Shown here: positions 33,422 to 44,300 of the stretch, one piece after another
Layout: each line of letters begins with the position of its first letter
How positions within the stretch are numbered: the stretch's first letter is position 1
NCBI GenBank assembly: GCA_019055375.1
Contig: JAHQIW010005952.1
Coordinates: 62,001 to 126,000 of the forward strand
Reading direction: 5' to 3'
From: Parelaphostrongylus tenuis
Taxonomy: Eukaryota > Nematoda > Chromadorea > Rhabditida > Metastrongylidae
Length of the DNA stretch: 64,000 bases
Position numbers and translations under genes: made by a program
Notes under the pieces: generated by a model
Databases searched by the model: none
What the model saw: the letters and a program-made list of their open reading frames with translations, nothing else
What the model was told of the DNA's origin: nothing

Positions 33422-36400
33422 ATGCGTTCGAATCCTCTTATCTTCCGACAGGTTCGTAGTTAATTATCGGGTCAAGTTGTGATCATTTTATTCCAAGTAT
33501 TCGATCGGTTCGAAATCAGTTTGTTTGAATTGAAAAATGTAGATGGTCGAGCTTGTTTCTTCGACTTACACCTATATTTTGGGATGTGCCGCCACGAGAA
33601 AGGCCGTCATTATCGACCCTGTCATGGAAACGGCTCATAGAGACGCGGAGGTTAGTTTTTTTTTTGCTACTTTGCGGTTTTATTCGATTACAGGGTACAG
33701 ATAAAAAACCGATTTCAATCGTTGGACAGGAACTTTTCATAGGAGGTTCAGTAACCATTCAAAAGCTGACATCTCAGGCTACAAGCCCATGCCGCCGGTT
33801 CTTCAAAATACTGTTTTATAACGCCGTAAACTTCACACAAAACTATGTCTCAGACGTGTAAACTTTTCACCGGACAGTGGTCTTTCTTTGGTCTATTAGT
33901 AATCATTCGGTAGCGTAATGGTGGCTGATTCCAACGCTGTGTTTATATCCTGAAAGTTTTTCTCTGCAACACAGCAAGTAAATTAAGTTGAATTCGATGC
34001 GTGAGTAAGGTGGCCTTTGGCCAATTCACGTGCCGGCGCGCGAGGCGATCGCGTGTCGATGATCATTGAATTTTCGGGCATAGAACGCGTGTGGTGCTGC
34101 GTAGTTAGAGGCGCTCTGCGTCGCACACGAGGTTAATGGTTCGATCTCGTGCTCATGGCTCACCAGCCATCCATCCCTCTGAGGGTCGGTAAATTGTACC
34201 AGACTGGTCTCAGGCTTGTCTGGGAGGATAAGCAGCATCGATTCGGTACAGCAGGAGGCCACCGCGAGTCATTGTACAGGCCAGATATGCATTCATCACC
34301 TCAAACGAAGTTTAAAAGTTGAAGATGAATGCGTGGCGCATCCCTCAGGGATTGGTCAACGCTGAGAGCTTTATCCTTTTATCCTTTATGAACGCGTAGA
34401 AGAAGTATCGCACCAGCAGTTCCAATGGCTGCCTCACGCACCGGCACGTGAAATGGCCAAAGACCCCTTGCTCACACATGCGAATTAACCTATTTGCCTG
34501 CTGAGTTGCAGAGAAACAGCCTTTTCAGAATATAAGCACAGCGTTGGAATCAGGTACCCTTACGCGACTCGAAGTATCAATAGGTCAAGAAAGAGCTTAG
34601 TCCGGTAGAAATATGCGCGTCTGAGACACAGTTTTGTGTGGAGTTAACAGCGTTATATAAGGGTGTTTTGAAAAACCGGCGACGTGGGGATGTAGCGTGA
34701 AGTGTCAATCGAATGGTTGCTATCACTCTTATGAACAGTTCATGTCCAGCGAGTGAGGTCGGTTCTTTATGTGTTCCCTGATGACCAAGAAGAGCTTGCT
34801 TTGTTTTTGATATCTTTTTTTGAAGCTCTTTTGAGATGGCCGTTCAAGTCGCAGCGCGCGATTTTCATCTTTAATTAGAGTTTTTTTTTCGTTCCCAAAG
34901 AATTCTCAGATTTTTGTACTACTTTGATGCCATGTTCTTTCAAATAAACCCTCCGACGTTTTGGAGTGTATAGAAAATCGCAAGACAATGAAAAGTTTGT
35001 CAAAAATGATACTGCGCACCATATACATTGTCAGTTCGTCGACAACTTTCAACAATTCTTCGATAATTTATGGACCTCAGGGGTCGGGACCTAGGTAGGA
35101 TTTAGAACAGACTCTGTACTATCGTTCTATAGGTATCAGTTTTCTGTCTTGGTTCTTTTCTATCATTTGGTGACAAATGAAGAAGCGACCCCTTTGGCTG
35201 GGCAGGAACTTCTCATAAGAGTTTTAGCAGTCATTCAAAAGCTGAAATCTTTGGCTACTGCGATACGTGGTCCTTTGGAAAGACCATTTCATAATGGTAT
35301 AACATGCAAATAAATTAATGTCAAACACCGGCCACGCGTCTTTACTATTATTTTGCTGGACAGCATGAATAGCATATGATCGTATAGGGGAAATCCTGTG
35401 GTATCAGAATCATGCATTCCGTATGGAGCTTCTTCCAAAGCCGAGAAAAAATCTTGAATTAGATAACAAAGAATGCACTCCACATATGTAATGCGTCAAC
35501 GCGATCAGTCGATCGCTATGGAATCGACGGCCAGCATCCCTCATCCCCTTCCTTCTTCTCCTCTGCCCAGCTCACACTCTTTAGCCAAATAACGAGGTCC
35601 GCGTATGTGAAATTTAATCTTATTTGTCCTGCTACAGTGCATTGAAACAGTATTTCAAGAAAAAAAAAACGGCGTTGGAATCACCAAAATCTAAACTGTT
35701 GAATGGTTACTTATAAGTTAAGGAAAAGCTGTGTACTGCAAGAAATCTGCGTGTGTGAAACACAAATGTAAAGGAAACAAAAAAAAAACCACCACGCAGC
35801 GCACTAACCAGAGATTTAAGCTCTTGAATGATTAATAAAAATGCAATGGAATGTCTTTCTCCGGAGGGAGAGATCGCTTCTTCATTTGTTGTCGGATAAC
35901 AGAAAAGAACTCCATTTTTTCTGTATTACTAGTAACCGCTGTGCCACTTCACTCCCTGCGGGTGTGGCGCAGTGGTCAGAGGTGCACTTTGTCGCACACA
36001 GGGTCGATCATTCGATCTCATGCTCATGGCTCACTAAGCCGTCCATCCCTTCGGGTCGGTAAATTGATACCACACTGTTGCAGACTTGTCTAGGAGGATA
36101 AGCAGCACTGAATCGATTCAGCGGTAGGCCAACGCTAGTCATTGTGTAGGCCAGAAATACATTATGTCACCTCGAGCGAAGTCAATATTGAAACGAATAC
36201 GGCGCATTTCTCAGGGATTGACCAACGCCGAGAGCTTTATCGTTTTCAGCGTACGTATGGCTCTGACGTACCAACCTCGAAAAGGCTCTAAACATTCTCA
36301 CAGACTTTATTTAGTTTAAAGCGAGATTTGAAAGCAATCGATGAGATAGATCTCTACATATTCATTACAATGGTAATCTATGGACTGGGAAAAATCGTGA

Positions 36401-39400
36401 TAACATAGTATCGCGTGCTATCGCTAGAAGAAGCGTCTCCCCACCCCTGTTATGAAGCAGAGTTCAGTGTGGGGCGTGGGCCACTGATGAAACGGGCGGC
36501 ACCGCCGAAACTTATGTATACGTACGAAACGCAAGGGCTCTGATGTGCCAGTTCCAAAAAGGCTTTAAACATGCTCACAGACTACATTGAATGTTTAGAG
36601 CGAGATTTAAGAATAATCGATGATATTGATCGCTACATATTCATTTCCAGCCGTAATCCATGGCATGGTAAAATGATGACAACACAGTATCACGTGCTAT
36701 CACCTTAATAACGTCTCCCTATCCCTGCTTCAAAGCAGGGTTCAATGTGTAGCGTGGGCCACTGATGAAGCGGGCGAAACCGCCGAAACGTGTGTATGGC
36801 TCTGACGTACCAATCTCGGAAGGCTTCAAACATTTTCATAGACTACGAATGTTTAAAGCGAGGTTTAAAAACAGTCGACGAGATGGAGCTTTGAATAGTC
36901 ATGTACGAGGAGTAATACACGCCTTTCTCAAAGGGTTGAACCTAGTGGGAAAGTTCGATAAAATCAGAATTACTATTCCTATACACTTTTCATCAATCTA
37001 TGGACAATTGCTTTTCTCTGAAGGTTATCACAAGAAAGAAAAGAACACGATTGAAATCCCTCTCTATACACTTATAAGAAATAATTGTTTCATCTGTCAA
37101 TTGTGCACGAGCAGTGTTTCGTTGTCAGTTTTCCACGTAAAATCTTCAGATCATTCGAGATCTGCGTCTGGATTTGATCTACGGATTAAATACGCATGTA
37201 CATGCCGATCACGTTAACAGGCACTGGCATGTTAAGAACTGTAAGATTTTAAAATACTCTTTCCTTTTCTCAGTGATTTTTTGTACTTTCCAGCAAACGC
37301 GCCCCCTCTTTATATGTGAGTAGCCAGTATATCTTAGTCTATCATGAGAAACCGAACCTCGCAAAAGCAGGAAAGCGTTAGGATTTTTGTGAGTCAGATC
37401 AACTTGCTCAGTAGCCTTAGTGAAAGGACTAGTTTTTCTTCAGAATAAGTTAGTCAGCCTGAATAGTTTTTAGAAGATGATGGGTGGAAAAGAGGTGTGA
37501 AAATCAACGTCGAAAATCAGTGTATGATTTCTCTGACGGTTCTCATTCTACTTTACCCAAGCGCTATATATTTCTTTAGGCATTTCCTGGAATGAAATCC
37601 GTGTTATCGGTGCATTCAGGCGGCAAAGCTGATCACTTCGTCAAAGACGGTGATAAGATCAAATTTGGTCATGAGAGCCTTGAAGTGCGCACCACACCTG
37701 GACATACAGACGGTACTCTCTGATTTGATTGATGTAGATGGCTTTGGTTCCTAAAGTGGACCTAATGCTGCAATACTCAGGAGGTGATAGAAGAGGAGAA
37801 ACGTTTGTGCAAGAAGCACTGTGACTAAACAATCTGGAAGTATTCTTTTCAATGACAATTCGATTTTAGGCTGCGTCAGCTACGTCTCTCATGCTCATAA
37901 AATGGTATTCACCGGTGACGCGCTCCTAATAAGAGCTTGTGGTAGAACGGATTTTCAGCAGGGTTAGTGTCTAAAGAATTATGGACATAAAAGACAAAAA
38001 TACAGTCACAGTGCAGCTGAGATATGAGCAAAAACCGGAACTTTAGCTGTTACTTCTGGCTTGTGAAAGTCCTTTTCTCGGGCTTCACATTGGTGTCACC
38101 CGAAGCTCTGCTTTGCCTTTCTCTCTGCCATGTTTTAACTGTATCCGTACTATCAGCAAACACCTTAGACGCGAATGATATGGGTAGAATGTGGGGGGGG
38201 GGGGGGGTTGATTGGCATTAAACCCACTGCAGTCGGAACTACTTTGTTCTGCATATTACTTACTACCTGGTCTTTTTTCCATGCCAAGTTACAGTCAGAT
38301 GAAATTAAAAAGCTGTAAGAAATAAGCACTGTTCGAAATTTGTGATTAGGAACTCGTCTTCAATACATGGATTTCAGGAAATCCTCGCACATTGTACCGT
38401 TCTGTATGGGATAAAATTCTCTCACTTCCAGATGATTTCATAGTATATGTTGGCCATAATTACAACGGAATCCTTCAGACATCAGTATGTGAAGTATACA
38501 ATTGTTTGCTTCCTTGTTTGAAGTTCGTAAGCTGAACACTGAACTTAACGACTTGAGCTTTTGAGTTCCTTCAGTATATCTGCAGTGATTGTACACCATT
38601 TCTGGCACTCAGTCAAATTCTTCAAACAATTGATATCAACTGTGGTGGTTTATCCTCTGAGCGTTGTGGTGCATGTGAGGCATAGTGGTTAGAGGTGCTC
38701 TGCGACACATACATGGTTGATGGTTCGGTTCTATCCTTTTGGATCGGGAGAACTACTACCAGATCTGTCTGGGATAACGGCAGCATTGATTCGATCCATC
38801 GGTAGGCCTGTGGAAGTCACTGTAAAGGCCAGACCGGCATTCAAAAACATCAAACGATGTTAGATGGAGATGAATGCACGTCGCATCTTTTCGGTATCGG
38901 TTGACGACAAGAGCTCTATTCTCTAGCTCTTTTATCTTTTCTACTTTTAAACGACTCCTAAGACCCTTCTGTGAGAATCCGTTTGAACCTACATATGAGT
39001 CATTGCTTGTATCACAACCCTCTCTGAAAATGCCATGGTATCACCAGGTGGTAATGTCTTTTCCCAAACTTATCAGCTGCCCTATATAATATTATTGTAA
39101 TCGACTCATATCACAGTTTTTTCACTGTTCGGGTTCCAGTACTTCTGACATTCAATTCTTCTCCTGGCTTTTGTCGTTTACTTGAGAATTTCATTTTCTT
39201 CAAGAACGTCGTAGAAAACTGGTTGAGCGCATCTCCTTACAACCTCGAGAATAGTCAGGCTGGGACATTCTTAGAGGTTCGTTGACTGATTGCTAAGTTG
39301 TACTGGGGTAGGGGGAAATCGACCCGCGCCTAACATCACTAGCCACTCGGCCACACTCCCCCTACTTATGAATTTATGGTTTGAGATTTCAGCATAGCAC

Positions 39401-40886
39401 CACAGCATTTTAGTTTCATTGACAGTGGCATAAAGGTGCTTGAGGATTGGCTTTGACTCTATCGCCTTGAGCCATAATCTGTGACTTAATAACATTTGAA
39501 AGCTGAACATCAACTATAACACGTAGACGGACGACCTGCATAATGGCGTACAATATAGTCCTTCGGAAAGATTTTTATATTAGGGAGGTATTCAGAACAC
39601 TACGGCATGAACTCAGTGATCGAATTAATAATTATATTAGAAAGCAAGAACCCGCCGGATGGGATATGTTGTATTTGTTTTGAAAAATAGGCATCATGAC
39701 CGTTGCTTGCCTACACTAATTGTGAGAAATGCAAAGTCCTAGATCGATGAAGAGAAACGACTCAATCCGAGGCTGACCAAATCCGAAGATGAATTTGTTC
39801 GTATAATGGAAAATCTTCACTTGGATTATCCTAAGCAAATTGGTAAGTAGCGTTCATTCACTACCATCTAAGTTCTTTCGAGAAAAATCTGATTAAGACT
39901 TGGGAATTGTCTGTATCATTTCTCCAGAGGTTTGTTTCACGTATAACTCCCACATCTCTGGGTAAATTCGAGGATGTTGACTGATATACAAAGCTTTCAA
40001 CCTCGGGTGGTAGTTGGACCCCTTCACCCTTTCGAGGACATGCTTGACCACTGCACTACCAGAGCTCCTGTTCTGCTATCACTATTTCTGCGATGTAAGT
40101 CAACATACGCCTCAAGAAGGGCTGAGACACGGTTTAACTAGCGCTTGGGGTTCAGAGTCTTGCGTACGCCTGAACATTCTTGAATATATAGTTATAGATT
40201 TGGACAAATTTCTTCTATAAATCGCCTACTTCTGTCAAATAAGTGAGCAGTGTTTTCTTGTTGAGCATATTCAAAGGTATGGTGCTCACTTGTAATGACA
40301 GATCCTTTCTTACTGCGGTTCGTTTTCGAAGTCTCAGTACCTATCCGATGTTTTCAAAAGTTTTTAGTGCAGATGTTTTGAATCCCTGTGCGAGGATGCT
40401 GACTTTTCCACCAAAATCTACTTCCCTATGTTCCTTCCTTTGTGTGCCTTGTGGAGTTCTTTCGATCGAAATTGTGTTTTCCAATAATGCGCTCTTTTAT
40501 ACGGACGCAGAGTGGTCTACCCGTTTCGCCAATGTAGTCGCCCCCTCATATCTTATCAGAGCTTAGGTGTATCGTGCCAGGTCTCACGCTCTCCTTCTTC
40601 GTCGTTTAAAACAAACTATGCAGTTTTTTATCTCGCTGAGGCGATGATACAGTCGGTTACGGACCAATTGGCATTTTAGTGTGTTTGGGGTATATCGATT
40701 ACTGCTACAGAATCATTCAAACCTGCTATTTTTAGCTAGCGTGTGATAGTATCCTTGCTCTTGAATGTAACTCCCCTAACTTTTTGTTACTTCTATTTGA
40801 ACTTCTTGTGTTCTGTTTTCATATCAATAAAGGTATGAATTACAGATAAAGCCCTGCCAGCAAATCTCAATGATGGCGTCATCTAA
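33422..40886 (+). CDS. ETHE1: ETHE1 persulfide dioxygenase, 8 exons
   Basis: Mitochondrial sulfur dioxygenase of the metallo-beta-lactamase fold; oxidises glutathione persulfide to sulfite in sulfide detoxification. Exons: 33422-33451 ([10 protein letters not shown]), 33543-33650 ([24 protein letters not shown]), 37150-37240 ([20 protein letters not shown], the iron-binding HxHxDH), 37580-37712 ([20 protein letters not shown] with metal His), 37870-37962 ([20 protein letters not shown], metal Asp), 38378-38484 ([13 protein letters not shown]), 39743-39842 ([20 protein letters not shown]), 40846-40886 ([12 protein letters not shown], stop). All junctions have GT/AG and agree in phase. Expected protein is about 233 residues, matching animal ETHE1 without a long transit peptide. 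Exon 3 has one extra base inside the HADHVTG codons (GTTAACAGG where GTTACAGG is expected), breaking the frame as written; I treat this as a probable sequence error. Intron 2 (3.5 kb) is packed with repeats; the last intron holds a Penelope-like remnant. Confidence 0.93.
33680..34795. mobile_element. 1.1-kb foldback element in ETHE1 intron 2
   Basis: The left half (about 33690-34050) and right half (about 34425-34790) are inverted copies over some 350 bp, containing AACGCTGTGTTTATATCCTG/its inverse and GCCGGCACGTGAA phrases. A SINE (34088-34390) occupies the centre. RNA from this intron would form a long imperfect hairpin. Confidence 0.85.
34088..34390 (+). mobile_element. tRNA-derived SINE in foldback loop
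   Basis: Head GTGTGGTGCTGCGTAGTTAG (A-box), AATGGTTCGATCTCGTGCTC (B-box), body with GGCTTGTCTGGGAGGATAAG, and tail GAGAGCTTTATCCTTTTATC. One of the better-preserved ~300-bp copies. Confidence 0.8.
35145..35915. mobile_element. Second foldback element in ETHE1 intron 2
   Basis: The left end (TTCTTTTCTATCATTTGGTG, ACAAATGAAGAAGCGACCCC, AAAAGCTGAAATCT) and right end are inverted copies over about 110 bp. Same family as 29634-30084, with about 550 bp of internal sequence. Confidence 0.75.
35961..36248 (+). mobile_element. tRNA-derived SINE
   Basis: GGTGTGGCGCAGTGGTCAGA (A-box), CATTCGATCTCATGCTCATG (B-box), TCTAGGAGGATAAGCAGCAC, and tail GAGAGCTTTATCGTTTTC. The tail directly abuts the hammerhead repeat that follows. 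Confidence 0.8.
36474..36545 (+). ncRNA. Hammerhead ribozyme copy 1 of tandem, cleavage side altered
   Basis: Stem I GGGCCA, core CUGAUGA (36483-36489), GGCG/CGCC-type stem II, GAAA (36507-36510). The stem III region is expanded (with CUUAUGUAUACGUAC) and the expected GUA|UGGCUC reads CAA|GGGCUC, so the cleavage triplet is lost. Confidence 0.55.
36756..36802 (+). ncRNA. Type I hammerhead ribozyme, copy 2 of tandem
   Basis: Stem I GGGCCA (36756-36761) pairs with UGGCUC (36797-36802); core CUGAUGA 36762-36768; stem II GCGG/CCGC (36770-36773 with 36781-36783 region) over a GCGAAA loop, with an A-C apposition at the first pair; GAAA 36785-36788; very short stem III; triplet GUA, predicted cleavage after 36796. 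The core is complete. The A-C closing mismatch in stem II could weaken it. Confidence 0.7.
38193..38207 (+). repeat. Poly-G tract (15 G)
   Basis: Uninterrupted run of 15 G in ETHE1 intron 5. Length is likely to be misjudged by most sequencing methods. Confidence 0.9.
38671..38945 (+). mobile_element. Diverged tRNA-derived SINE in ETHE1 intron 6
   Basis: GCATGTGAGGCATAGTGGTT (A-box), GATGGTTCGGTTCTATCC (B-box), GATCTGTCTGGGATAACGG, and tail AAGAGCTCTATTCTCTAGC. Sense orientation relative to ETHE1. Confidence 0.7.
39295..39362 (-). repeat. tRNA-like SINE head
   Basis: Minus strand: GGGGGAGTGTGGCCGAGTGG, then GCGGGTCGATTTCCCCCTAC. It looks like a tRNA-Leu/Ser type head with a B box but lacks an anticodon stem of proper length. 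Confidence 0.4.
40008..40080 (-). repeat. tRNA-like SINE head
   Basis: Minus strand: AGGAGCTCTGGTAGTGCAGT, GGTCAAGCATG, then GGTGAAGGGGTCCAACTA. Same type as 56208-56290. Confidence 0.4.
40250..40800 (-). pseudogene. Penelope-like element, GIY-YIG endonuclease remnant
   Basis: Minus strand, in several frames: [13 protein letters not shown] (near 40720), [20 protein letters not shown] (a reverse-transcriptase/endonuclease linker, near 40640), then [19 protein letters not shown] (near 40490-40545), which is the GIY-YIG nuclease motif as found in Penelope-like retroelements. After a frameshift come [20 protein letters not shown] and [17 protein letters not shown], and in a third frame [14 protein letters not shown]. 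At least three frameshifts and stops. The reverse transcriptase is missing. It lies in the last ETHE1 intron, antisense to the gene. Confidence 0.82.
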
Positions 40887-40949
40887 ACGGTCGAAGAGAT
40901 GGCATCTGTTTTAGTTTGATTTTTCTTGACTGTAAATAGTCTTCCAATC

Positions 40950-40955
40950 AATAAA
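40950..40955 (+). terminator. Poly(A) signal AATAAA for ETHE1
   Basis: AATAAA 64 bp after the ETHE1 stop codon, a usual nematode 3' UTR length. Confidence 0.65.
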
Positions 40956-41166
40956 TGCATATTATGGATGAAGCATCAACATTTACATGTAAATTCATCT
41001 ACTGAAAGACTAGGTCAATCAAAGAAGCTCCACAAGGTTGTGGCATGAAGTGTATTAAAAAAAAAAGAATTAGCTGACCAAAAGAATGGCGAAGTACTCA
41101 TGGCAAACAACGTAAAGCAAAGCAACAGTCACAACAATAATTTGTAGGCAAAAATTACCGCTGAGC

Positions 41167-41172
41167 TTTAAT
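41167..41172 (-). terminator. Possible variant poly(A) signal ATTAAA of the FATP gene
   Basis: TTTAAT on the plus strand, 186 bp past the stop codon. No canonical AATAAA was found closer on the minus strand. Confidence 0.3.
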
Positions 41173-41357
41173 GTTAACCAGTAGATAACTAAGGCACTCG
41201 AATCTCTTTTGGATGTGCTCTTCGAGAAAATAAAGAAAAAACAATCCGACATGTGGACCTAGTATGAGAAGCTATGTAATGTATTACATCATTAACGACA
41301 TCAGTTGAGGAAATTAGTAGTACAATCGAGAAATTTTCTGGATTTTCGTAGCATAAC

Positions 41358-44300
41358 CTACAGTGGGTACATTCCAAGCTGTAATTTGTTGACACTGTCC
41401 TCGGTTAAACGTTCGTAACACTGTAGCTTGGTATTATAAATATACACTTTGTTGTCCGGTATGTCCAGTTGATAGCCGAGTTTTTGCAAATTCGTTTTCA
41501 CCAATTTATACGTTCCTATAAACATGTGAATTTTCAGAGACTATGATGCAGCATTTTTTTGATCACACGAATTTCAGATTGTAGTTAAGTTGTTTTGAGA
41601 GCTGTTATTGACATTCCTGATTCCATTTTTCGAAAAAAAGGCCTTTCATCTTACCTTGGAGGGAGACTGTGGTTTGAGAGCTAGCAGAGAAACCGGTTTT
41701 CAGTCGAAAAATTTCTACGGTTTTGACTAATCTCACAAATAATGTAGAGCGATTTGTGAAATCAACTAGAATAAAACATAATGGTGAATTAGCAAACGAG
41801 TCAATCTACTGAAATAAAGTAGAATTTGTTCACATTTGTTCTGGTTACACTTGTAATCATTTTTTTTGGTCGAAAGTATTTAAATCAGTCTTTGTTCAGG
41901 GAGTATTTCATAAATAAAAATGAAGAAAGAAAATAACAAATCACCTGTCCGATCAACATCTTGGCAAAGTCGGATGAATTGTGGCAATGCGTATGGAGCT
42001 AAGCTGGCTGCTAAACGTCTGCCAATTTTCTCAATAAATTCGTCGTCACTCGCAGCATCACTGTCTTCGCAAGTCCGAACAATCGCTGCCATTCCTGCGC
42101 GACCTTCTCGACCTGTATGTACCACTTTCCATGTGTGTTGTAGAATAAATTTATATAGATTTGACTATTAGAGGACGCATGTGGCACAGTGGTTAGAGGT
42201 AGTCTGCGGAAAATACATGGTCGATGGTTCGATCCCGCGCCTAAGGCTCACCAAACCTTTCTTCCTTCCGAGGCCGGCGAATTGGTACCAGACTTGCTTG
42301 GATGGATAGCACCACTGATGATACATTGATGGGTTACCGCGAGTTATTGCAAAAGCCCAATATAGATTTAGTCACCTTGAACGATGTTCAAACGATTTCG
42401 AATCTATGGCACATCCTTCAAAGATTGATCGACATCGGAAGATTTATCCTATATCTAACTGACTTTTACGTATTTGCTATGTTCTGTGCATCTTCTTCCT
42501 GGACATCTCTTGTGTGTCATTAGAACAAAATTCGTCCATTATCTGCCTCCAATGCTAACAGCTGTCTTCGTGGTTTTGCGTGAATTTGTCGTTTTCTTGC
42601 TTTCGTATACACCGATTTCACCCTATGATTTAAAAACGGCCTTTGGAAGTAAAGTGCATGAATAGACCTATCTATGAGCCGACCCTAGCATAAGATCTGT
42701 CTGCGACAAACTATCAACTAATCACAGTTTCGCAAAATCTCTGTTTCAAAGTAGGGGAGAAAAGAGCTTGCACATTCTCTCGTACCACATAACACGGAGG
42801 CTCCATGTAGTGTGAGTCTGGTCTCAGATCAGGTAGTAACTGCTGACATCGATCTAGTCGCTATGGATCAACGTCGCAGAAAACCAATTCTTCTCCTCTA
42901 ACAACACGATAAAAAATGAACCACACTTCTAATTTCGGCCAGTAATGAAATAACAGTAATGAGCAGAAGTAATTTAATAAAGCCCAATAAGTAGGAGTCG
43001 GAGTTCTTTCTTTGATTTTGCAAATTTCCAAACATATGTAAACATATGAAGTGGTTTGTGAACTCGGGCGAACTGGACACATAAAAGTGGTCCAGCTTAG
43101 AGTGGAAAAATTAATTGTGAAGACTCTTAACCGCATGGACGGAAGAATGTAATGGCTTAGCAGTCACTGTGGATGATGCTGTTTTGGAGGTGTTGAGCAT
43201 AGGAGGGGTTAATTGCTAACTGTCTCCTAATTGCCCGAGGTATGTGAGTTAAGAATAAATTCTAGATTTTCACTCATGTTAGCTAAAAGCAGATATATGA
43301 TCAGTAGCGACTTCTAAGCACGTTCTAAAATCTGTCTCTTGAGACATTGGAAGAAATTTTACCAAGCAGCAAGGTACCACTTCAGGGTAAACATTCTGTT
43401 TTCTCACGATTCTTTGACAAAACGGATCAGTCAGCTGATATTGTTAGTGTAAGTTGTTTTTGAGGTTTTTATAATTGGCAGACTTTGTAGTGATACATAA
43501 AATTACTTTGAGACTCACGTGGAACTATGACTCCGTAAACAGTGGCATCAGCAACACCCTTTTCTGGATGCAAAATCGCTTCCACTTCTGTTGTGCTCAC
43601 ATTCTCACCCTTCCATCGGAATGTATCACCAGTTCGATCTTTGAAGTAAACATAACCGAGACGATCCCAATACAGTAGATCGCCTACAAAAAGAACTCCA
43701 TAAAATGTTAGTTTGTCTTGTATACGCTATAGTATGGATTCTTGAGGAATAAAAAGTGTTCAACATCTGAATCTCACATATAGCTTGTAGCCTAACATGA
43801 CCAGGTGGCAACTGTGTTTGATCTACTCATTCCGAAGGATAGAACACATTGTCTATTCTAACGATCCGGAAATCACCTTTGGCTCCCTTTAGGAAAAAGC
43901 CAGATTCATAAAACCCGATTAGCTTCAACTCGTGGTTAGGGTGTTAGTAAGCCCCATGCTTTTTTAGCTCAAAGCAAATGTTAACGTACAGTCGTTCATA
44001 ATTGTTCAAGAACTTCACGGCCTACGAAAATTACGAAACCAGATCAGTAGGAATAAGTGTATCAGAACCTTTTTTTGCTACCTAACGGTGTATGACCCAA
44101 AAAAGTTTACACCTTCGAAAAGCCTCGGCATTCCAGAATAAAGTCATCCAAATTCATCACGTGTTTGAAGGTGCCGAGATTAAGATCTGAGGCAACGCAC
44201 TAAGGTTGGCATTACGCATTTCTCCCTCGGTACAGGCTTCATTTGATATCCTAACCTGCTGATAATCTGTGTTTCTCCTCATAGTCTGGCGTGCTGTTGA

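Larger units (their letters stand above)
36249..36890 (+). mobile_element. Tandem hammerhead repeat (retrozyme-like), 2.3 units
   Basis: Directly repeated units begin GGCTCTGACGTACCAA-like at 36259, 36536 and 36798, spacing 277 and 262 bp. Each complete unit ends in GCGTGGGCCACTGATGAA, that is, the stem I and core of a hammerhead, with the cleavage site at the unit boundary. The third unit is cut off near 36890. Same-orientation, ~270-bp, ribozyme-bounded direct repeats are the layout of metazoan retrozymes and ribozyme satellites. Confidence 0.75.

Noticed and set aside
36765..37217. 150-codon plus-strand frame
   Set aside because: It runs from the hammerhead repeat through intron sequence into ETHE1 exon 3 in the wrong frame; only the exon 3 part is coding, in another frame.
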